From Polyangiaceae bacterium (lineage in GTDB: Bacteria; Myxococcota_A; Polyangia; Polyangiales; Polyangiaceae), in NCBI GenBank assembly GCA_025453595.1, contig JALOQB010000013.1, positions 1-45,008 on the forward strand: a DNA stretch of 45,008 nt, in the 5' to 3' direction. The notes under the pieces were generated by a model that saw only the letters and a list, made by a program, of their open reading frames with translations, ran no database searches and was not told the origin of the DNA. Of this stretch, positions 44,873 to 45,008 are shown one piece after another. How positions within the stretch are numbered: the first letter of the stretch is position 1; the number at the start of each line of letters is the position of its first letter. Both the position numbers and the translations under genes were made by a program.

Positions 44873-45008
44873 CCCCGTCTGCCACACGCCTGCCGTGTCC
44901 AAGGGCGCCCCCCCAAGACCCCGCACCGCCTGCGCTCCCCTCGCCTCCCCCTGCCGCCTGGGCCGCTCCCCTGCCCCCGCTGGCCTCGCGCCCGCCTGGC
45001 TCCTCGGA
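44873..45008 (+). repeat. direct repeat copy C, cut by the window edge at the shared boundary
   Basis: 136 bases matching copy B with one visible mismatch. The window ends on the same GGCTCCTCGGA boundary at which copies A and B diverge from each other, which suggests that the assembly stopped at a multi-copy repeat. Confidence 0.9.

Overview
The window is about 45 kb of very GC-rich DNA that looks like a myxobacterium (phylum Myxococcota). The signs are Hanks-type kinases, FHA-domain signalling proteins, several lipoproteins with Gly/Ala/Gln-rich linkers behind a lipobox, an ECF sigma/anti-sigma pair, and strong GC3 bias with large antisense shadow frames. The lineage call is inferred from gene content only.

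The main observation is that the codon TTA appears to act as a fourth stop codon, alongside TAA, TAG and TGA, which are all also used. Six genes have no canonical stop where the protein should end, and each has an in-frame TTA exactly there: cold-shock protein (2763-2765), methylmalonyl-CoA mutase (18026-18028), ECF sigma factor (18651-18653, 3 nt before the anti-sigma start), metallophosphatase (30262-30264, overlapping the next ATG as TTATG), HelD-like helicase (32508-32510) and, on the minus strand, an S1 protein (27303-27301). A seventh, the P-loop ATPase, has TTA four codons before TGA. Reading both strands by eye, I found no in-frame TTA inside any gene I call, including AT-richer, Leu-rich genes at 38-43 kb. 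CDS ends below therefore use TTA where indicated.

Layout. 1-2.3 kb (minus): FHA protein fused to a CpaF-like domain with a ruined P-loop, and a small conserved protein. 2.4-4.7 kb: cold-shock gene with promoter and terminator, cyclophilin lipoprotein, two small proteins. 4.7-8.7 kb: obgE-gpmI-kinase operon with 4-nt overlaps. 8.7-13.2 kb: ferritin-like protein, lipoproteins, pseudokinase, PDZ lipoprotein, 3'-5' exonuclease. 13.3-22.6 kb: phosphoglucomutase, FHA-PP2C phosphatase, methylmalonyl-CoA mutase, sigma/anti-sigma/envelope-protein operon, glycogen branching enzyme. 22.6-28.0 kb: membrane protein, a bacterial GRAS-domain protein, GH57 enzyme, S1 protein. 28.2-36.7 kb: bacterioferritin, DUF1415-like protein, metallophosphatase, HelD helicase, nuclease-like lipoprotein, ribF, DUF4912 protein.

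36.8-45 kb is an accessory region of lower GC, divided by three near-identical direct repeats (36598, 39484, 44873) that share the same right boundary. The first repeat is the 3' coding tail of the DUF4912 gene. The segments between repeats carry a two-gene ATPase plus iSTAND-like conflict system, two lipoproteins (one with a GA-repeat at its start that may switch translation on and off), an ADP-ribosyltransferase-like toxin candidate with a small partner, and an MNT-HEPN toxin-antitoxin pair. The right edge of the window falls exactly on the repeat boundary, which suggests an assembly break there.

No tRNA, rRNA, CRISPR array or transposase was recognised.
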